Shown piece by piece: positions 45,063 to 56,130 of a stretch of DNA of 64,000 nt (its first letter is position 1; each line of letters starts with the position of its first letter). The position numbers and the translations under genes are program-made. The stretch is from Akebia trifoliata (taxonomy: Eukaryota > Streptophyta > Magnoliopsida > Ranunculales > Lardizabalaceae), in contig CM030711.1 in NCBI GenBank assembly GCA_017979445.1, forward strand, positions 15,454,922 to 15,518,921, in the 5' to 3' direction. A model generated the notes under the pieces. That model ran no database searches and was not told where the DNA came from. It saw nothing but the letters and a program-made list of their open reading frames with translations.

Positions 45063-46986
45063 TCAGGTTGATCCTTGAGAAGTTGATAGTGTGTAAGGTA
45101 TAATAAGAGGAGGTCGGGTCAAATTTTGATGGCTTGGTGGTCCGTAAGGTATAACTAAAGGTGGTCGGGTAGTAGTATTTTGATGAGTGGGGTGGATGGT
45201 AAGGTCAGACAATCTGAGAGGTGGTAGTGAATTTTGGGATGAGTTTGTTGTGTGGTGGTTGACTGTGTTAATCGTAGGTGTTTTTAGTTCCTTTGTTAAG
45301 TAGACCCTGATTTTTGCTCCGATAAGCGCTATTAAATATGAGGGATTGAAGTCAAGTTCTCCACAGACAACATTTACCCTGTGCCCACTCCCCTCTCCAT
45401 TGTGAGTAGGTAGGAGGTTTTGATTGATATTCTGTTGTTGGGGCGGGTTGGCAGGTCCATCCAGGATGAGGGCTTTCTTATCGATCAAATTTTGTACTTG
45501 ATGTTTGAGCTACCAGCATTGATCTGTGGAGTGTCCCGGTACACCCATATGAAATTCACAAAATAAGCTAGGGTTATACCCTGGTCCTTTCGCAGCCTCT
45601 GGATTTGGTGGTCATTTTGTGAGTTACTCTCCCCTAAATAAGAGCGGAAGTAATTCTGTTAGCGTCATAGGCAATCTAGTGAATACTCTGTTTACCCTGT
45701 TGGGCCTTGCTTGTTGATTTTGCCCATACTATGGTGCTGGTTGTGCTTACGGAGGAACTGTCTGAAAGGGATTCTGCGGTGCTGGAACTCAAGCAGCTCG
45801 AGGTACTGGCGCCCAAGGGACTTGTGGTGCCTGCGGCCTCTGAACTGGTGCCTGAATGAAAAGAGGTTGGCTGGGTTGTACATTGTTGATTTGAGTTTCC
45901 TCTTTCTTTTTGACAAAAGGCACTAACTTCTTCTGTGCCGATGTCCCTACTGTTGCATTTAGGGCTGTGAAGTCAAATATTAAACCAGTTCGTATCCCGT
46001 CCTCGACCCGGTCTACCACTTAAACTAAATTTGAGAAGGTGCTTGTGGTGTGTCCAACCAGATGAGTATAAAAGGCATACCCTAGTGTTGAGATGAACAT
46101 TGTGTTCATTTCTTGTTCAGTCATTGCAGGCCTTACTTGTGAAGCAGACTCCAGCTATCTCTGGGCGTACTCTTTTACTGTTTCCCTATGTTTTCTCACC
46201 ATCTTAGCCATGTCGTTTCGATCTAGTCCCACATCCGTATTGAACCGATAGTTGTGCCAGAACATCTCAGCTAGGTCCTGCCAATTCTTGATGAGTGTAT
46301 GGTCCAATCCGGAGAACCATTTGAGGGCCGGCCCTGTTAAACTCCTTTGGAATAATTGTACCAACAGCCTGTCGTCCTCGCCATATTGGCACATAGACCC
46401 ACAGTATAACTTTAGATGTGACAGCGGACACCCTACCCCATTGTATTTTTCAAATTCTGGACATTTGAACTTGGCCGGTAATTGAGCATTGGGATAGAAA
46501 TAGAGGTCCTTGAACCGAGTTCCACTCATAGTGTTGATGCCCTTCATCCTCCTCATTTCTTCCTGCAGAGACTCGATTTGTGGTACTCTTGGCCTCTGTG
46601 GCCCTATACTCGCATTCGTCATTAGGAATGACCATAGGGGGTGGTCGATTCTGTGAAATATAGAGCGAGGGCCCCTGGTATTCAGGTACTACATAAGGCA
46701 TGATGGTCTGTGGTCCCTGTAGAGGTTGTTCGGGTAGATCCTGATTTGATCCGGACGCATGTTGCTGTATTGTTTGAGTTTGCATGATGCTGGCGTTGGC
46801 TAACACGACACTTACCATTTTTTCTTACCTCTTAATTATTTTCAATAGTGCTACTATTTGTGGATCGATACCTGACGTTTCAACTACTGGGGGTTGTGCT
46901 GGTTCTGAAGAACTCATGGTGACTGTAGATGATCTCAGAAAGTATGGAGGTACCTCTGGTTGCTTGTATTTCTTTCGCTTGGCCAT
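45063..46986 (-). pseudogene. gag of element F
   Basis: The start is likely the ATG at 46,984-46,986 (MAKRKKYKQPEVPPYF). Gag covers SSEPAQPPV, the proline-rich QNRPPPMVIP, capsid blocks EEMRRMKGINTMSGTRFK and FEKYNGVGCPLSHLKLYCGS, FQRSLTGPALKWFSGLD, EYAQR, a linker with SQPLFIQAPVQRP, then a Cys/His block CEFHMGVPGHSTDQC near 45,530 and the C-terminal frame 45,063-45,488. Internal stops interrupt it near 46,850, 46,155, 46,020 and 45,690 and a frame change lies near 46,590. It forms the particle shell in intact relatives. Confidence 0.85.
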
Positions 46987-47104
46987 CTTTGGGTACAGAA
47001 GACCAAGCATTACTATCTTGTTTACACAAAGAAAAATGCATGACGTTTTATTTGGTCGGGTAAAGTTATTTATTTTAAAGTAAAAGAGTTTTAAAAATAG
47101 GAGT

Positions 47105-47865
47105 TCTTCGGCTCAGAGCCGACATTAATGCGAAGTTGGCATCAACACGGGACTGGCAAACATTTTGAGAAAAGAATTACATCAGCCGGAGTTGGCATCG
47201 ACACGGAGTCGGTAAAATATTTTGAAAAAGAATTACATCAGCCAGAGCTGGCATCGACACGGAGTTAAAAAGATTTCATCAGCATGGAGCTGGCATCGAC
47301 ACGGAGTCGGTAAAAAAATTAAAAATATTTCATCAACACGGAGCTGGCATCAACATTGAGTCGGTAAAATTTGAAAATGATTTCACCAGCACGGAGCCGG
47401 CATCGACACGGAGCCGGTAAAATTAAAAATGATTACATCAGCACGGAGCTGGCATCGACACGGAGTCGGTAAAATTTAAAAACGATTTCATCAGCACGGA
47501 GCTGACATCGACACGAAGTCGATAAAATTTAAAAACGATTACATCAGCACAGAGCTGACATCGACATGGAGTCGGTAAAATTAAAAAAATTTCATCAGTA
47601 CGGAGCTGGCATAGACACGGAGCCGGTAAAATTTAAAAACGATTTCATCAACACGGGGCTAACATCGACACGGAGTCGATAAAATTTTAAAATGATTACA
47701 TCAGTAAGGAGCTAGCATTGATATGGAGTCGATAAAATTAAAAAGATTTCATCAGCACGGAGCTGGCATCGACATTGAGTCGGTAAAATATTTTGAAAAA
47801 GAAATTTCATCAGCACGGGGCTGGCATCGACATGGAGTCGGTAAGACATTTTGAAAAGAAAGATT
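47105..47865 (-). repeat. Tandem array between ORF1 and gag of element F (about 53-bp unit)
   Basis: About 14 units with the two 'cacggag' cores and an AT spacer, as in element A. Example words: 'cacggagctggcatcgacac' and 'ggagtcggtaaaattaaaa'. From 47,866 to 48,012 there is a short AT-rich spacer before ORF1. Confidence 0.88.
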
Positions 47866-48012
47866 ACATTTTGAATTTTGTACACCAACCCATTAAACAA
47901 TTCATTTATGCAATGATTATCCATAAAGAAACTAAAAGAAATTTTATTGAACTATTGAAAATTGTTTGAAAAATAGGATTTTCATTGAATAACAGCTTTC
48001 AATAACTCAGAC

Positions 48013-49185
48013 TTAGACTTTTTTACATGGACGCTTGGATTGGTTTTGATCGTCATCAGGATTGCTAGGACAATTAGACTTGCTTCTCTTGGTTCTAACA
48101 ACTAGCTCTTTGAACTCTGCTGGTCCCTCTAGATATCTTAAGGTGCGCTTGTTCCAAGCCTTCTCAATGAGATGCACTAACTTTTCAGTCAATGGTTCGA
48201 GAGAAAAAAATTCTTTGTGTTGGGGTAGCGAAAACTCTATAGGTACTCCGTACTGTTCTGAGATCAAGGCAGGTTGATAAAAAGATATCGCATCCAGTCC
48301 AATCAAATGGACATAATAGGATCCTTTGGTACCTAAAACAGGGTAGTCCGTCATCCACCAAGGGCATCTCAAACCAATATGACGGGCAAGGCAAGAATCC
48401 AACCATTTGCCCCAAGCCTTAACTGAGTTGTGATGCACTAACATGTCTCTCTTGGAAAAATGCTCTGGCCTATACTCGAGGGTTGAAGGAATGTCCACAA
48501 TTTTAAGACGATCGCAAAGCCACATATAAAGTAGGTGAGGGCTTCCTTTGAAATCCCTTTCCTCACCATTTTTTATGGCATCCAAACCTGAGAAGGTTTC
48601 AGCTAGAATGAGAGGTACATGATTGACTTTTCTAGAGAGCTGGGAAGCTATGTCTATGAAAGACTCAGGAACAGTTTGACCCTCACTTTTGGAGGTCAGT
48701 ATGTATTGGGCTAAGATTCCTAAACACAATCGATAGTCTCTAGTAGCTCTCCAAGCTTCTAGCTTTATATTGATGGGATGACTGTGTGAGTGGTATGGAC
48801 TCAATAAGGGTACTAAATCCAATCTCTCGTTACGGACTAAGGCCTTGGCTTCTTCTTTTGAAATGTTTAGACCTGTGGCAAGGTCACCAGAATATCCTAT
48901 CTTCAATGAAGGCCTGACTAGAGGACCTGAAGTAGATATCCCCATAATGTTACAATAGTCTTCATGAGTAGGACACAAGTGCATATGTCCAATGTGGAAG
49001 ATGTGAAGATAAGGGTTCCAACGCTTAGCCATAGCGCGCAAAAGGTTCCAATCTATCTCAACCTCGTGGAAGTACATGGCGCATCTCAACATGAATTTTC
49101 CAAAGTTGAATTTCTCTACGATGTGCATCCCCGTGATGATTGTTTTGACCAATTGGTCGATTGGGTTATTGCTTGTAGCCAGCAT
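48013..49185 (-). CDS. ORF1 of element F: 390-aa DUF7745/plant-mobile-domain-like protein
   Basis: An intact frame between leader and gag. It has the aromatic-rich block FHIGHMHLCPTHEDYCNIMG at about residues 55-75, followed by a long helical region (GYSGDLATGLNISKEEAKAL; LCLGILAQYILTSK; IDIASQLSRKV), CDRLKIVDIPSTLEYRP, KWLDSCLARHIGLRCPWW at about 255-275, GTKGSYYVHLIGLD, and a basic C-terminus with RTKRSKSNC and SKRPCKKV that could serve nuclear entry. The 'PTHEDY..IMGI' arrangement recalls the plant mobile domain-like DUF7745 family. That is recognition from memory, not a search. An extra ORF upstream of gag is a hallmark of Ogre, and its function is unknown. It is undamaged here while gag and pol are broken. 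Confidence 0.75.
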   Translation of the reverse strand: MLATSNNPIDQLVKTIITGMHIVEKFNFGKFMLRCAMYFHEVEIDWNLLRAMAKRWNPYLHIFHIGHMHLCPTHEDYCNIMGISTSGPLVRPSLKIGYSGDLATGLNISKEEAKALVRNERLDLVPLLSPYHSHSHPINIKLEAWRATRDYRLCLGILAQYILTSKSEGQTVPESFIDIASQLSRKVNHVPLILAETFSGLDAIKNGEERDFKGSPHLLYMWLCDRLKIVDIPSTLEYRPEHFSKRDMLVHHNSVKAWGKWLDSCLARHIGLRCPWWMTDYPVLGTKGSYYVHLIGLDAISFYQPALISEQYGVPIEFSLPQHKEFFSLEPLTEKLVHLIEKAWNKRTLRYLEGPAEFKELVVRTKRSKSNCPSNPDDDQNQSKRPCKKV

Positions 49186-51506
49186 CCTGAGTTGACATAA
49201 AAGAATAGTTTAGTACATTTCCAAGGTTCATGTAAAATTACTTTTCTTTTGAAAATTTTTGTTCTTATGGAAAACACTTTCTTGAAAACACTTTTTTTAA
49301 AATATTTTTTCCTAGAGAACACTTCTTTTGGAAAACATACTTTTTGAAAAATATTTTCCTTTTGTAAATCACTTTTCTCCTTTGAAAATTTGATTTTCAT
49401 TTTGATTTAAATGGCCCGGCCTATCATGATTGTTGGATCGAGATGGACTGGGTCATTATTGAATTTTTGCAAGAAATGGATTCTTTATTGGGTCGGTGCA
49501 CCCATTTTAATTTCTGAAAATAAAATTTTTGATCCTTGAGGACAATCATAAAATCTGATCTCATCATTCACATACATCTATCATCAGGTTCCATTCAATA
49601 AACAACCCGGGAACACCCACGATAAGTTCGAGTCGTGACTTATAGGGAAGGTTTCTAGACTTTAAGCTTACTACGTGCAATGCATTTTTATATGGCCACC
49701 CTTACCCAAGCACACCTATATACCTCTCAAGCGTACTCAATCAGACGGTACGTGTGACTTGGTTTGATATACCGTATAAGTGATAATCTAAAACTTCAAC
49801 CCACTTCTCTGAAGTCAAAAAATAGCCAGTTTGATCCCCAGTTGAGAGGTGGCGCACGATGCTGAGCAAGGGCCAACTTAAATACCTCTCGTCTAGAATA
49901 TACGTAGTCTATCCCCCTCGTACAGTAGGGTACAACGGGGCAGGATCTCGCTTAGGCACTGGTTTTGACCAAGAAGTGCAATTGATGTACTTGGATTATC
50001 TTTTATATACCTACGGGTACAAGTCAAGAGTTGTAGCTTTCATAAATGGTTTTCGCATCCCGCGAGGGGACCGACCACGTACTAGTACTACGTTGGCAAT
50101 CGGGACATGTGACCGTGCGGCTTACAATAGGACAAAGGCTCAGGTCGCTCCAACATGGGTGTATCAATATACCTTTCAGAACCCGATCAAACGGTATTGA
50201 TGCCCCAGTTTTATATACCTTACGGTACATGATTGGAGTTGTGATTTTCATGAATGACGTCGCATCTTCGAGGAGACTAGGCCACGCACTAGTGCCACGT
50301 TGGCTATTAGGGACATGCAAGCGTGCAATGCAGTAAAGTAAACGTGCTAGTGGTGTGTGCAAATAGGATAGGGTGTGCCCGGGGCATTTTCCAGATGAGT
50401 GGGCCCGTTGGCCAGATCAAACCATTTCTACATGGATACCACATAGCTCAAAGACTACTAAATCTATTACATCCACATTACAATCATGTAGGCATATTAA
50501 AATATACCTATAGAGACCATAGCCTTTTAGATAATCAGTCCACAAGGATAGCACATTCATGGTTACGCATCAACCAATCGATTTTTTTTGTTTCATCATT
50601 TTTTTTTTAATTTTTTTTTTTTTTACGAATGAACTAATAACAAAAGGACTTCTCTTTTTATTTTTATATTTTTTTATGATATAATCGATGATCACTTTGA
50701 ATTTTCATTTTGATCAATCAAATAGTGGCGAGCGGTACGCCCTGAGTTTAAAAAAAATGATCTATTTGATCTTTTGAAGCTTTAAAACTTGAAAAAAAAA
50801 ATTCCAAGAGGAAAGTTTCCAAGATTGACGTAAGAAACACGCTGAGCAAAATTTTTTTTTTTTTTTTTAATTAATTTTTTTGTGCTCATTTTGAGGCACA
50901 TTGCCTCTGGTTTTTGGCTTGGGCCAAAATTTTTATTTTTTTTTATGCTCTTTTTTCCTACTCATTTTGTATCCTGACGAGACGTCAAACATAAATGCTA
51001 GCGTAAACGATAGTAAACGAGCTTAAAAATTGATTCTGACTTGACAAAATATTACTGACTTTATCCTATTTGGAAGAAAATTTTGTTCTACCCCAAATCG
51101 ATATGCACTAATAGCTAATCGGAGATTAGAAGAGAAAGTTGCAATCAGTTTAAGTTCGACTGTCCATTCGGCCAAAAAAAGAAAAAATGACTTTTTTTTT
51201 TATTTTTTTTATTTTTTTATTTTTTCATACCCATTTTGAGGCACATTGCCTCTGGTTTTTGGCTTGGGCCAAAAAAAGAAATTTTTTTTCACTTTTTTAA
51301 TGATATGCATGCTTAAAAAGACATATAATCGGATAAATAAAGTAAAAATCGATTTTTTTTTGTTTTTTTTCACTCAAAGGAGTAAATAAATAAAACGAAA
51401 TCTACCTAAAAAATAAATACAACAAATAATGTTAGCTTGCAAATAAGAATATTTTGAAAATTTTTTTTTCAAAACGACCGAGTTGACACGAGGGTAGAGC
51501 CTTTAG
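49186..51506 (-). other. Leader of element F
   Basis: Non-coding, 2.3 kb. It has two diverged ~220-bp modules (about 49,985-50,115 and 50,215-50,325), an 'atataccgtataagtga' box (about 49,768), three copies of 'gaggcacattgcctctgg' (about 50,893 and 51,238 being the clearest), and low-complexity T/A runs at 50,580-50,640, 50,845-50,880, 51,185-51,230. Homologous blocks are in A and B. Confidence 0.7.
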
Positions 51507-51524
51507 TCCCCAGTGGAGTCGCCA
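51507..51524 (-). other. Primer binding site of element F (tRNA-Arg type)
   Basis: Minus strand reads TGGCGACTCCACTGGGGA three bases inside the 5' LTR, the PBS reported for Ogre (tRNA-Arg). Confidence 0.8.
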
Positions 51525-51527
51525 AGC

Positions 51528-53833
51528 TGTAAACACGTGATTTCATCATTACGATGACCACATCTACGATGGTTTGGAGTCGCCACCATTCATGTTGTAA
51601 GTGGGTGTAAATGGTCACCCGATGTACATTTTGAAAAATTACCATTTTTGGCTCGTAGTGACTCACGATGGATAAGGATAAATCAACCCTTGAGATTCGG
51701 GTAAGCGGTTCGGTTGGAGAAAAGGGAAGGTGTTATGCACCCTTTTCTCCCCGCCAAATGGTGGTAAACTCAAAAAAACTTGGTCATTTTTTTATTTAAA
51801 AAGATGTGAAAAATAATGTGCCACGTGGGTGCATTTGTACCCTAGATAGGGGTTCATTTTCGGCTTGATCATAGGGTCATTCCATTGATGGAAATGACCC
51901 TTATAGACCTTTAGCCTTGGGGTCCATTCATCTTAAAAAATAAAATGAAGGGGAGAGGGGTGATAGAAGAGGGAGAAGGAGAGGATAGAGAGAGAGGGGG
52001 AGTGCACTTTAAACCCACCTTGTATCTTCAATCTCCTTTTCTTCTTCTTCTTCTTAAAGTCTTTTGAGTCCTTAGTGATGTAAAAAGAAGTGATTGTTTT
52101 TGTAGAGGATTAATATGAGATTGGAAAAAAGATGAGGAGAGAAGATGGATTTTTTTGTTTTTTTTTTTTTTGTAAGGGAGAATTGGTGAGATAGAATAGG
52201 TAATAGTGGTAAGTAGTGAGAGTTGGGGGGGTAATTTTTGTAGTGAAAGTTGGGGGTCCATTTTGGAAAGAGGATGAGGGTATTTATAGATGTTGAGGAG
52301 TTATTTTAGGGATATAATGGGATAAAATGAAGAGAAGTGGTAGAATGGTGTGGGGTTTAAGAAAAATGTGGGGGTAAATTAAAGATGATTGAAGGACATT
52401 TGTGTAAGAAGGGTAAATGGGTTTTTTACAATCCAAATAGGTTGGATCTTTCAACCCATTTGGGTTGAGTATTAGATGGAATAAAATAAATGAGAGTGGT
52501 TGAGAAGATGGGATTGTGTAAGAGAGTAATTAATTGGTGAAGTGAGTTGAGGGGATGGGATTTTAATTAAAAGAAGGGTTGTATAAGAAGGTGGTTGATA
52601 ATATTTTGGGAGGGTGTGGGGGATAATGCCATGTGTCAAAATGGGTGGAGATGAAGGGTTGAGATGGGTTGATGGGAGAAGTTGAGTGTTTGACTTGAGA
52701 TGATAGGTGTAGGTTTAGGTTGTAGATGTGGGTTTTGTAGGGAATGATGAGGGTAGATTAGGGGGATGTATAGGTTAGGGGTGTGGGTAGATTAGATTTT
52801 TTTAGAGAAAAGGTGATGGGTTGATGTGGGTAGATTAGGGGAGGTATAGGTTAGGGGTGTGGGTAGATGTGTTTGATTTGAGAGAAAAGGTGATGGGTTG
52901 ATGTGTGGGTAGATGAGGTTTAAAGAAAATTAATGGGGTAGGTAGTTGGATGAGGGAGGTGAGATGGGGTGATGACATGTGTCACCTTTTGATGATAAAA
53001 ATAGTGATTGGTTGATGTGGGTAGTGGTTTGTGGGTTAGGATTATGGGTTGGATAATGAATTGTGTATGAATAGTGGTTTGTGGGCTTTTAGTGTATTGG
53101 GCTTGAGTTTTAGGAGGGTTGTGGGTTATTTTGGCTTAGATGAGATTTGTTTTGGGTTGGATTTTTGGGGGTAGGTTCATTTTAGGGTTTAGGTGATATG
53201 AGATCGCTTTTAGGTTGAGGGTAAGGTGAGAAATTAATTTGGGAAAGAGTTGAGGGCTTTGAATGGGCTTAAGGTGTTTGCGGATTCGGAGGTGGAGTGG
53301 TGGAAGTAGATGAGGGGTAGGCATCCCAAGTCTCACATTTTTTAATTTATTATTTTTTTGAGATTTTTGAAATCATTGGTTTGATCGAGATGCCATGTGT
53401 TGGCAAATCGGACTTTTTAGGCCCGTTGGAGAATTTCATCATGCATTCGGGTATTCTTAGATACAAAGGCGGAGCGGTGAGGGTTGGACAAGTGGAGGAT
53501 AGGTCAAACCCCTTTAGTGGGTCCTTTAGACCATTGGGAGGTCTCAGAGGCCTCGATTCGATTAAAACACCACATTTTAGTGATTTTGGCTTTTGAAGCC
53601 TGTTGGTCAATTTTATCCAAAAACTGATGTTTTGAGTGGAGTGGAGTAGATGGGAGCATGCCGGGTCCTCTTGGCGGGCCTCCCAAACCATTCGGAGGTC
53701 TTAGGGGCCTTGGTTCGATCAAAATGTCACTTTTCAATTACTTGGGCCCTTGAGGCCCGTTGGCCATTTATTTGAAAAATCTTTATTTTTGAGCCCTTTC
53801 GAGTAGTGGCCTGTTCAAATTGAGGTGTTTATA
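51528..53833 (-). repeat. 5' LTR of element F
   Basis: 2,306 bp, pair of 34,177-36,509; minus-strand TATA box at about 52,280-52,290. The outer end reads TATA where TACA is expected. U3 carries three diverged repeats. The LTR is slightly shorter than its partner through small indels. Confidence 0.92.
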
Positions 53834-53838
53834 AAAAG
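53834..53838. repeat. Target-site duplication, right copy, of element F
   Basis: 'aaaag', identical to 34,172-34,176. Confidence 0.85.
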
Positions 53839-53888
53839 TAGTGAAAAAAAAAGGTTTTAGGTTGATGGGATCTCTAGGTTTAGTCTTC

Positions 53889-53910
53889 GCTTCCCACGAA
53901 CCATACCAAA
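53889..53910 (-). other. PBS-like site of element D
   Basis: Minus strand reads TTTGGTATGGTTCGTGGGAA, aligning in position with the PBS of element C (TTTGGCATCGTCTGTGTGA). It is decayed from the usual TGGCGCCGTCTGTGG. Confidence 0.45.
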
Positions 53911-53911
53911 A

Positions 53912-55008
53912 AGTATGGGGGATTTTTTGAATCTTCTATTCTTCGAGATTTGTGCTGAAATTAATGTTTCTTTTTAGTCTTTTTCTCCGATTATCTTCAT
54001 TTATTTTCGATCGTTTTTTCTGATGAGCCTTCTTTTTCTAAATCATTTTCTCTATTAATCTTTACCTTAAAAGACACCGGTGTAATGCCAGCTAAAGAGC
54101 TTCTGACGATCAAGTTAGTACTTAATGAAAATTACATGAATACTAAAAGAACAAAAATAGTAAGAGAATTGTGTGACTTATGCATTATGCTTCTGGATTG
54201 AGTGGAAAAAACCTCCCTATTTATAGAGTAAACTCATTAATTGGTGGTGGTAACTTAGTTGTAACCACTACCCCATGTTGTGTACCATTTATGGATATTA
54301 ATGCACGTGATGCATTGACGACAATAAAGGCTCACTCCTCATGATTCTTGTAACTTACATGAGAAGTGACCGTAAATGTGTAATCATTTGACTTGGTGAC
54401 TACTCAATTCTCGAGTTGACTCAATCAAGTTATGTAGTTGTGGTTCTTTAGGGCACCGTGTGTAATTTATGTTTTTTGGGTAGCTTGGCATAAGGTTGTC
54501 TCTTTAGTTACTGCATGAGTTTCTCCTTAGTCTGGGTAGTTGAATCATGTAATATATAATGTTGAGAAGAAGGGTCTAATGACATGGCAAGGGGTCGTCA
54601 GCTCCTTAAGGAGGCTGAATCTCCTTCGAATGAAATAGTAAGTGATTGACTTTTTTATGAAGTAAAATCTTCTTTGGATAAAATAACAAGGGATCGACTC
54701 CTTAAGGAGGCCGAACCTCCTTTGGATGAAATAGCAAGGGGATCGGCTCCTTGAAGAGACCGAACCTCTTGGAGTTACATTGTAAGGTGGGACGAGTTAA
54801 GAGGACGAACCTCATGATGATGTATTACAAGGAGAGATAGACTTAAGAGACTGAACCCTTTAATGTATGTCATAAGGAGGGATAGACTATAGGCTGAACC
54901 TTTACTTACCTTTTTTAGATCGAATCTTTATTGTCAGATTTGATTTGATAATATTTGTTTACCTCGATTTGATAATTTTATTTAGGAAGAAATATTTTTG
55001 CTCTTACA
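53912..55008 (-). repeat. 5' LTR of element D
   Basis: About 1.1 kb; minus strand starts TGTAAGAGC at 55,008. Minus-strand TATAAATAGG at 54,217-54,226. Contains the GA-rich array of 'ggatgaaatagcaagggg' units (54,590-54,760). The low-coordinate boundary is set by alignment to element C and is approximate. Confidence 0.65.
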
Positions 55009-55330
55009 AATATTTTTTCCTTAATTAATCATATCCGAAGTGTAATCTTGAAGAAAATCATGGGGACATAAAGTACCAACACTCAAGTACGTGATACGGG
55101 GCACGAACACATGAATTGCAAGCATTCTAGCCTCTGATTTTCTCTCATCAATGAGACGCTTTCCGGGTCTTAAAAAAAAATTTCCCATCCACCAAACTCG
55201 GGTTTTGAGTCAAATCAAATCCCCATCACATCAACTTCACAAGGTACATGCGGTTAACAAGACACACATGCTAGGATTACTCTAGGTGGGTCCACGAGGA
55301 AAATGCCACCTCCCACTCGGCCACCAGTGG

Positions 55331-55340
55331 TCCACGTGGA
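55331..55340. promoter_or_regulatory. Palindromic G-box TCCACGTGGA upstream of PIF3
   Basis: A perfect 10-bp palindrome containing CACGTG, the core bound by PIF-type bHLH factors. An imperfect copy of its surroundings ('gtccacgaggaaaatgcca') lies 39 bp upstream at 55,291. It lies about 1.5 kb before the probable transcription start, so its role is unproven. Confidence 0.45.
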
Positions 55341-56019
55341 ATATGCCAATTTCTTAAAAGTGGGCCCTCTACATTATTACATCCACTTGTCAATTTTCTA
55401 AGGAGTCTTCTTGCTCCTCAAAACTTCTAATAAGATTCCCTTACACTTGCTCCCATTTTATCGTTCACACCTCCCAGAAAACCCTCTCCACCCAAATCTA
55501 ATCCCATGCAGTTATCTTTTATTATTACTTGTCTAGCTTTTTCCCAATCTACTTCCCTGTGTCCTATCTTTATCAAGGTAAAATTAAATAAATTAACACC
55601 ACTCAAATCATATATAAATTCTCTCCAACAATCAAGGTGATTGAGACATTAAAACCCCCTATCAAGAGGAAGTCAATCACTTTCCTAATCACTTAACCCC
55701 TAATTTTCTAACTCTAATCCAAAAAACCCCAACCCCCACATATTATATGTGTTAGACAAGATATTGTTTACTATATTATACGCCAACGCCACAATTCCAT
55801 TATTTTAAAATTAAAGAATATAAATATAATAGAGACACTAGACCTTATCTTATATTTTATAAACTTGCAGTCACAAGCTGTGTATCCTACATAAGAGTCA
55901 TGGTTTTCAAGTCTAGATAGTGTACTACAAGAAACTGGTTGGCAGATGCCCAACTTCGTGTAACACAATCAATATCCAAGGACGTCATAGAAAAATTAAA
56001 TAAAATTACAATCACATGT

Positions 56020-56130
56020 AGAAACCACAAAGATTTATGTTGTTCACTTCCCTTACGATTGATGTATGTTCATGGATCCACAACGACTTAATTAGGATTT
56101 TGTATATCATGAGTGATATTACAAAAGCAC
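56020..56130 (+). repeat. Short dispersed repeat, also present in PIF3 intron 5
   Basis: 'caaagatttatgttgttcac' and, later, 'tgtatgttcatggatccac' correspond in order to 'caaggatttacgtggttcag' and 'gcctacgtccacag' at 59,740-59,790. The shared signature is common in plant transposon relics, but I cannot name the family. Confidence 0.4.

Larger units (their letters stand above)
34177..53833 (-). mobile_element. Element F: full-length Tat/Ogre-like retrotransposon with ORF1 and a captured HD-ZIP IV fragment
   Basis: 19,657 bp between perfect 5-bp target duplications. Minus-strand order: 5' LTR (51,528-53,833), PBS, leader, ORF1 (48,013-49,185), tandem array, gag, protease, linker, RT, Ty3-type RNase H, second RNase H, integrase, 3' region with a host gene fragment, polypurine tract, 3' LTR (34,177-36,509). 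Dual RNase H and an extra ORF upstream of gag are known features of the Tat lineage and Ogre respectively. The LTRs differ by a few percent by eye and both outer ends carry a C-to-T type change (TATA for TACA/TGTA), so it is not a fresh insertion. Gag and pol have several stops. Confidence 0.92.
23015..55008 (-). mobile_element. Element D: gypsy retrotransposon remnant, split by elements E and F
   Basis: Minus orientation: 5' LTR at about 53,912-55,008, PBS-like site 53,889-53,910, 3' LTR at about 23,015-23,691 plus 30,670-31,205, and a polypurine tract at 31,206-31,220. The two LTRs match over 'gatcaagttagta(t/c)tt', 'tgtgtgacttatgc', 'tgtagttgtggttc' and the GA-rich repeat block. What remains of the coding region is a gag C-terminus, gag core and an RNase H; protease, RT and integrase are gone. 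Removing E and F leaves about 5.3 kb. Confidence 0.75.

Noticed and set aside
55771..55968. 65-aa minus frame with CDCKFIKYKIRSSVS
   Set aside because: It felt faintly familiar as transposon-derived sequence, but no motif or structure supports a gene or a named element.
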